Part shown: in pieces, positions 63,101 to 64,000 of the stretch
Position numbering within the stretch: the first letter of the stretch is position 1
Layout: the number at the start of each line of letters is the position of its first letter
Origin: Watersipora subatra
Taxonomy: Eukaryota; Bryozoa; Gymnolaemata; Cheilostomatida; Watersiporidae
Direction: 5' to 3'
NCBI RefSeq assembly: GCF_963576615.1
Contig: NC_088712.1
Location: 20,985,870 to 21,049,869 of the forward strand
Length of the DNA: 64,000 nucleotides
Notes under the pieces: generated by a model
What the model saw: only the letters and a program-made list of their open reading frames with translations
Databases searched by the model: none
What the model was told of the DNA's origin: nothing
Program-made: the position numbers and the translations under genes

Positions 63101-63893
63101 GACTAATTGCTCCCTTTTTTGCTCCTAAATACCCCTTTCCACTTTGTGGAAACGGGTATTCAAGTACCAAGCTAAAAACATACCCTTTTTATGAAAATAC
63201 TCTAGAGTGTCAGGCTACCAAAACACCCCTAAAACATGCTTTTTTCGTCGAGCCCTTGGGAATGAATAGAAGAGAGTGAACTCCCTGGGTAGGTAAACAG
63301 CCTCTTCAACCAGTTGTAAACTTGGATTCACAGAGATTCCTAACAATATTAGTTGATATTGTGGCAAAAATAAAGTTTTCAAAGCATAAAATAAAAATTT
63401 TAGGAGTAAAGTTTCATGTTCTACGTAGTATACCTGTGTTGTGTTGTTTGTAAGTTAATCTTCATTTTATAGCTAGTTTATGGAATTATCATCTCGTTTC
63501 ATAGTTAGCTTATGGTTTCGTTTCATAGTTTGTTGAAATAAGCACAGCATTTTTCATTAGTTCTTTAGCTTTATCGAACTCTGCCAAGTATAACAACAAA
63601 AATGATGATTATAATGTTATGAGAACCAGTTTATTTCTTTTTGATAAGATCTCCCTCCTTCCTCTCCCTCTTTTCTTCTGCTCTCTTTCCTCTCCTCTTC
63701 CCGCCCTTTTTCCCACTGCCCTCCCTTCTCTATATTTCTCTTTCTGAGGTTATTAAAACTAGGGAGCAAATCGTTTTATTTTAGATGACTCTAGTTAAAC
63801 CGCCTGGAGGAAAGCTGAAGGCAGCGGTTGGAAAACTGAAGCAGATGATGAGGGTAAAGCCAGGGAAAAGTAAAAGAAATTCTGTTGTACTCG
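35888..63893 (+). CDS. Unrecognised serine-rich protein, at least 14 exons, open at the right edge
   Basis: I do not recognise this protein. Exons joined by matching phases are 35888-36114, 37306-37360, 39021-39195, 40529-40786, 45176-45323, 47856-48139, 49998-50095, 51772-51897, 52541-52737, 58396-58449, 61161-61251, 61645-61791, 62044-62181 and 63785-63893. From the first ATG at 35897 this gives about 699 residues; the last exon ends in a donor, so the gene continues. The N-terminal 300 residues are Ser/Thr/Arg-rich and look disordered (SPSTSPRESVDR, SRKQSPAGSRRQS). The C-terminal half is acidic with helices (TAEVILDKLDQVINDVDSC, ISKLNKEVNQIKQSY) and a compact W-containing segment (CPVSWREIFSMARYNLREL, IYSEWQSEVMQRIKDKL). 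No signal peptide, membrane segment or enzyme motif is seen. It may start further upstream. A scaffold or cytoskeletal role would fit the composition but is not shown. Confidence 0.8.
37306..37360 (+). CDS. Unrecognised gene, exon b (55 nt)
   Basis: Small exon found by phase matching: acceptor AACATCACAG|CCGAAC, donor TGCAAT|GTAAAT. It enters in phase 2 and leaves in phase 0, and encodes HRTTKFNHSSSLSLADLCN, joining SIGSVQ to QTMLPVSDVGG. Both junction phases fit, and the serine-rich composition agrees with its neighbours. Confidence 0.65.
37900..38560. repeat. 17-bp minisatellite
   Basis: About 38 copies of AATCTATGAATGTGTGT with variants (TGATCG, GAGTATG, ACGAATG) that recur in register, showing block duplication. 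Degenerate copies resume at 38740-38960, up to the acceptor of exon c. Confidence 0.95.
39021..39195 (+). CDS. Unrecognised gene, exon c
   Basis: The acceptor CTCACCAG|CAAACA is preceded by a branch-point-like TACTAAT; the donor is GTCAACA|GTAAGT, phase 1. It encodes QTMLPVSDVGGATLPYIREI and a Ser/Pro-rich stretch. If exons a and b were not used, ATG 39027 could start a shorter form. It lies immediately after the 17-bp minisatellite. Confidence 0.85.
39530..39897 (-). repeat. SINE family B, copy 3
   Basis: The best-preserved copy. On the minus strand TGTAGCTCGATGGTTTAGTG (box A-like) and GGTTCCGAGATCAAATC (box B-like) form a tRNA-derived head. The tail is AAGCTGATTTTTAATACCCA. It lies in the intron between exons c and d. 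Confidence 0.75.
40529..40786 (+). CDS. Unrecognised gene, exon d
   Basis: The acceptor is TCTATTCAG|AGAATG and the donor CAGAAAA|GTAAGA; phase 1 on both sides. It encodes about 86 basic, Ser-rich residues (DSRKQSPAGSRRQSVIGSQK). A Harbinger-like element starts only 39 bases past its end. Confidence 0.88.
40826..41497. mobile_element. Harbinger-like foldback element next to exon d
   Basis: Ends AGGTACAGCAACAC and (complement) AGGTATGGCCACACG; the arms, of about 250 bp, continue inward through GACCGAAATCACGAAATGAA and TATAGTCCGAGGCACATAGC. The flanking triplets TCA and TTA are a near match to a TWA target duplication. The ends resemble those of 22051-23069, so the two are probably related. 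Confidence 0.8.
42080..42515. repeat. AT-only satellite of palindromic AATATTATAATATT units
   Basis: Over 400 bases of almost pure A/T made of AATATTATAATATTATTAAA and variants, each unit self-complementary. It lies in the intron between exons d and e. Confidence 0.95.
42976..44714. mobile_element. hAT family copy A (host of an inserted hAT)
   Basis: Starts CAGGGGCTCATAACC and ends GGTTGGGAACCCCTG. The outer parts match copies B (50145-51268) and C (58970-59393). The element at 43182-44455 is inserted in it. No intact target duplication is seen on the left. The right flank is shared with copy B as part of a longer duplication. Confidence 0.8.
43182..44455. mobile_element. Younger hAT element inserted in copy A
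   Basis: Flanked by perfect 8-bp repeats, ATATGTGA (43174-43181 and 44456-44463). Ends CACAGCTGTGCTACTCGAG and (complement) CAGAGCTGTGCTCAAGTAC. The interior keeps an ATG-started exon-like frame at 43696 (MAEAGPVTVIEPVTD) and, at 44014-44061, MSDAVLENLIFCKCN, which matches the last conserved segment of hAT dimerisation domains. It is an internal-deletion derivative. Confidence 0.88.
44714..45060. repeat. Segment duplicated at 51268-51610
   Basis: About 340 bases beyond the right end of hAT copy A (CATCATAAATTAGATGCATA, GATGTAGCATAACTCCTTAC, CACCTTATGC) recur, diverged, beyond copy B. Together with the hAT copies they define a duplicated block. Confidence 0.85.
45176..45323 (+). CDS. Unrecognised gene, exon e
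   Basis: The acceptor is GCTTCTAG|GTTCCC and the donor TGAGAG|GTTAGT; it enters in phase 1 and leaves in phase 2. It encodes SHAALRRGYKHSPNPTTLKQ and then KIIRLNLDNLEGEAAHYER. Confidence 0.88.
45560..45930. repeat. Degenerate GTGAGTGACT repeats and a 40-bp tandem repeat
   Basis: Loose repeats of a GTGAGTGACTATGAG type (45560-45790), then 2.3 copies of a 40-bp unit with TTTAATAGATTGCATGCATA (45838-45933). Confidence 0.7.
45987..47240. mobile_element. pogo/Tigger-type element relic
   Basis: Bounded by TA. The left end CAGTAAAACTTCAACTTACG and complement of the right end, CAGTCATACTTCGACTTACG, carry repeated CTTACGAG/ATACGAGC words typical of Tigger ends. The interior around 46288-46400 reads MITIDIKRKNIVKYAK, then, past decay, DLAL and YNYQT, recognisably the CENP-B-type N-terminal domain of pogo transposases. 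It contains stops and frameshifts. Confidence 0.8.
47240..47455. repeat. 10-bp GAGTGACTAT minisatellite
   Basis: About 20 copies of GAGTGACTAW, alternating TAT and TAA in the best part. It continues the looser repeats at 45560-45790 on the other side of the pogo-type relic, which therefore appears to have inserted into this repeat. Confidence 0.85.
47456..47775. repeat. AT-rich repeat, diverged copy of 48530-48725
   Basis: Shares TGGATAATAA, CATACAATGTAAG, TTATATAAT and the AAAGCATAA words with the later copy. The two flank exon f. No coding sequence. Confidence 0.65.
47856..48139 (+). CDS. Unrecognised gene, exon f
   Basis: The acceptor is CTTTATTTCAG|AGTTTT and the donor TCAAATG|GTGAGT; it enters in phase 2 and leaves in phase 1. 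It encodes VLANLSDDNLKPHQHN, ILNDFYGSDADFVDKWMAGR and a lysine/arginine-rich tail (SSIKLKKLQKSEKGLRRSN) that could be a nuclear or membrane-binding signal. Confidence 0.9.
48530..49370. repeat. AT-rich repeats with an internal tandem duplication
   Basis: 48530-48725 repeats 47456-47645. After it, a unit of about 240 bases starting near CAGACACAATGACA occurs twice in tandem (48838-49070 and 49080-49345). Highly A+T-rich. Confidence 0.7.
49426..49842. mobile_element. Partial copy of the 24218-25096 TIR element
   Basis: Corresponds to the right half of that element, from CACTCCTTCGAGCTAAGGTT to the terminal GTCAACCTTTAA. The left terminal repeat is missing. Confidence 0.8.
49998..50095 (+). CDS. 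Unrecognised gene, exon g
   Basis: The acceptor is CATTGAAG|CTAAAC and the donor CCAATA|GTAAGT; it enters in phase 1 and leaves in phase 0. It encodes AKPSTTSQDEESVGSPRPST and QLKTTRARQVSPI. It lies 51 bases upstream of hAT copy B. Confidence 0.8.
50145..51268. mobile_element. hAT family copy B (host of an inserted element)
   Basis: Starts CAGGGGTTCCCAACC and ends GGTCGGGAAACCCTG. It is flanked by GATTATGC and GATTATTC, an 8-bp target duplication with one mismatch. A TIR element at 50303-50974 is inserted. No transposase. Confidence 0.85.
50303..50974. mobile_element. TIR element inserted in hAT copy B
   Basis: Ends CACCATGTTTCCATGGTGCG and (complement) CACTATGTTTCCATGATGCG. Comparison with the empty site in copies A and C (GCTAATAATGAG) gives the boundaries and suggests a 3-bp TAA duplication with one change, as in Harbinger-type elements. 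Subterminal ACTGCGCA words are repeated. Confidence 0.8.
51269..51610. repeat. Second copy of the duplicated block
   Basis: Partner of 44714-45060; the homology ends at CTATTAACAATATT in both copies. Confidence 0.85.
51772..51897 (+). CDS. Unrecognised gene, exon h
   Basis: The acceptor is AAACAACAG|GCTGGG and the donor GACCAG|GTAGTA; phase 0 on both sides, 42 codons, so skipping would keep the frame. It encodes AGKSSVPSVRKSITTELAED and the acidic helix TAEVILDKLDQ. Confidence 0.85.
52276..52346 (+). tRNA. tRNA-Gly (anticodon GCC)
   Basis: A 71-nt gene that folds completely: acceptor stem GCATCGG/CCGATGC, D arm with GTTCAGTGGTAGAA, anticodon arm CTCGCCTGCCACGCGGGAG with anticodon GCC, and T arm CCCGGGTTCGATTCCCGG. 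It is nearly identical to animal tRNA-Gly(GCC) genes. Internal box A and box B are intact, and TTTT directly after the gene (52347-52350) is the RNA polymerase III terminator. No CCA is encoded, as expected. It sits on the sense strand in an intron of the unrecognised gene, between exons h and i. Confidence 0.98.
52347..52350 (+). terminator. Pol III terminator of the tRNA-Gly gene
   Basis: TTTT immediately after the last acceptor-stem base and discriminator of the tRNA. Confidence 0.85.
52541..52737 (+). CDS. Unrecognised gene, exon i
   Basis: The acceptor is ACACTGACAG|GTAATA, phase 0. It encodes VINDVDSCIQTTEDIKEAGG and the coiled-coil-like ISKLNKEVNQIKQSY. Two overlapping donors follow: TTGG|GTAGGT (phase 2, continues the protein) and GGGTAG|GTGAGT four bases later, which would put an in-frame TAG stop in the message. 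Confidence 0.85.
53673..58336. repeat. 4.66-kb satellite of a 16-bp near-palindromic unit
   Basis: About 290 head-to-tail copies of TAGTTAGTGATATTAC. A common variant (GATATC) makes TAGTGATATCACTA a perfect palindrome; ACTAGT in every unit is also palindromic. Variants GATATC and TTAATG recur in fixed spacing (often 7 units), revealing higher-order blocks. One block of about 190 bp with several private variants (TAGTTTGTG, GATAATACTAATTAG) occurs twice, 1743 bases apart (56348 and 58091). The array is broken once at 57481-57532 by GATAGTTA-type units. It fills the intron between exons i and j. Confidence 0.98.
58396..58449 (+). CDS. Unrecognised gene, exon j (54 nt)
   Basis: The acceptor is ATTTTTAG|AACAAG and the donor GACTG|GTAAGG; phase 2 on both sides, 54 nt, so it is frame-neutral if skipped. 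It encodes TSFDTLEFFSADDSGVDW. It begins only about 60 bases after the 4.66-kb satellite ends. Confidence 0.85.
58970..59393. mobile_element. hAT family copy C (short)
   Basis: Starts CAGGAGAAATTTTGAATATA, with the left terminal repeat partly deleted, and ends GGTTGGGAACCCCTG. Flanks CCATAAAA and CTATAAAA are an 8-bp duplication with one mismatch. It shows the structure of the family without either insertion. Confidence 0.8.
59394..60300. other. Intron sequence with two hairpins
   Basis: Nothing coding. Near 59919-60000 there are two inverted repeats: CATAGTTCAAAAATTTTGG with its partner ACTATG, and TTTGCTATCTGCTATTTGCC with its partner AAATAGCAGATAGCAAA. Confidence 0.6.
60305..61048. mobile_element. 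Non-autonomous hAT element with perfect 8-bp duplication
   Basis: Flanked by GGCTATGT at 60297-60304 and 61049-61056. Ends CAGGAGTCAGCAACC and (complement) CAGGGGTCGGCAACC. Subterminal GGAGCCACATGCGGCTC and AAAGAGCCATTTTGACCC are the words of a hAT group common in animals. No transposase remains. It ends about 105 bases before exon k. Confidence 0.92.
61161..61251 (+). CDS. Unrecognised gene, exon k
   Basis: The acceptor is GATATTGTAG|GAACAT and the donor GAATTC|GTAAGA; it enters in phase 2 and leaves in phase 0. It encodes an acidic stretch ending EDEQWDNYFHSLISEF. Confidence 0.85.
61645..61791 (+). CDS. Unrecognised gene, exon l
   Basis: The acceptor is CTTTTTGCAG|TACACT and the donor GAACTA|GTAAGT; phase 0 on both sides, 49 codons. 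It encodes YTLKAMVTGSVDDSDAFDKK and CPVSWREIFSMARYNLREL. Confidence 0.88.
62044..62181 (+). CDS. Unrecognised gene, exon m
   Basis: The acceptor is GTCATGTAG|GTGTGC, phase 0. It encodes VCYPNANKEQVKTLMAMENN and IYSEWQSEVMQRIKDKLNS. The donor CTTCGT|GTATGA leads in phase 0 to the next exon. If it is not used, the frame ends two codons later (V, then TGA at 62185-62187). The acceptor word is duplicated about 40 bases upstream. Confidence 0.8.
62190..62986. other. Intron (or 3' flank) after exon m; nothing recognised
   Basis: A+T-rich, no repeats of note and no clear AATAAA near exon m, which argues mildly for splicing on to exon n rather than termination. Confidence 0.4.
62987..63280. mobile_element. 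Short MITE
   Basis: Inverted ends TTCACTCTCTTCTATTTATC and (complement of the right) TTCACTCTCTTCTATTCATT, about 26 bp, enclosing about 240 bases without coding sequence. The superfamily is not assigned. Confidence 0.7.
63785..63893 (+). CDS. Unrecognised gene, exon n (last in window)
   Basis: The acceptor TTTTATTTTAG|ATGACT has a strong pyrimidine tract upstream; the donor is GTACTCG|GTTAGT, phase 1. It encodes a very basic stretch, MTLVKPPGGKLKAAVGKLKQ and MMRVKPGKSKRNSVVLG. It joins exon m in phase 0, or could start another gene at its ATG. Confidence 0.65.
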
Positions 63894-64000
63894 GTTAGTT
63901 ACCGTAACTATGGACGATAAAATTGTACTTTTTGCAAATTCTCATGCTTTTACAGCCTGTTTCCTTGCACATTTTATAAAATTAGAGGGTATTTATTGGT

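Overview
This is animal nuclear DNA: A+T-rich, with multi-exon genes split by GT-AG introns and a dense load of DNA transposons, SINE-like repeats and minisatellites. The protein families (a C/EBP bZIP factor and the spindle-checkpoint protein p31comet/MAD2L1BP) and a metazoan-type tRNA-Gly(GCC) fit an invertebrate metazoan, most likely a lophotrochozoan. The phylum is an inference I cannot settle from the sequence alone.

Three protein-coding genes could be assembled exon by exon, with matching splice phases throughout. (1) On the minus strand, 16435 to 2260, a five-exon C/EBP-family transcription factor of 421 residues, with an SPH-rich N-terminal half and a C-terminal bZIP split by an intron inside the basic region. 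(2) On the plus strand, 17589 to 25979, a three-exon MAD2L1BP (p31comet) orthologue of 331 residues. Its start codon lies 1.15 kb from that of the C/EBP gene, so the two are head to head. (3) On the plus strand, from 35888 to beyond the right edge, a long serine-rich gene of at least 14 coding exons (about 700 residues in view) that I do not recognise. A tRNA-Gly(GCC) gene lies on the sense strand in one of its introns.

The rest is mostly repeats. 1-1000 holds a degenerate 16-bp satellite. The C/EBP introns carry a SINE broken by a TTAA-flanked element, a 1-kb element with 9-bp target duplications carrying a RecQ-like helicase fragment, and two copies of a TACAG-ended element. The MAD2L1BP introns hold a 2-kb foldback palindrome that hosts a Harbinger-like element, and a TIR element between two 345-bp direct repeats. 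The 26-35.8 kb interval carries a 1.5-kb TIR element, SINEs, a ZBED-type hAT relic with intact 8-bp target duplications, and a minisatellite that starts in a perfect 32-bp-arm palindrome. Gene 3 introns carry minisatellites, an AT satellite, three copies of one hAT family (two of them containing younger elements), a pogo/Tigger relic, another small hAT and a 4.66-kb array of about 290 copies of a 16-bp near-palindromic unit.

The C/EBP factor and p31comet are not known to act in one pathway; their pairing is positional. I found no prokaryotic, CRISPR-like or viral gene system. The most novel items are the unrecognised 14-exon gene, the giant 16-bp satellite within it, the transposon carrying the helicase fragment, and the layered transposon nests.
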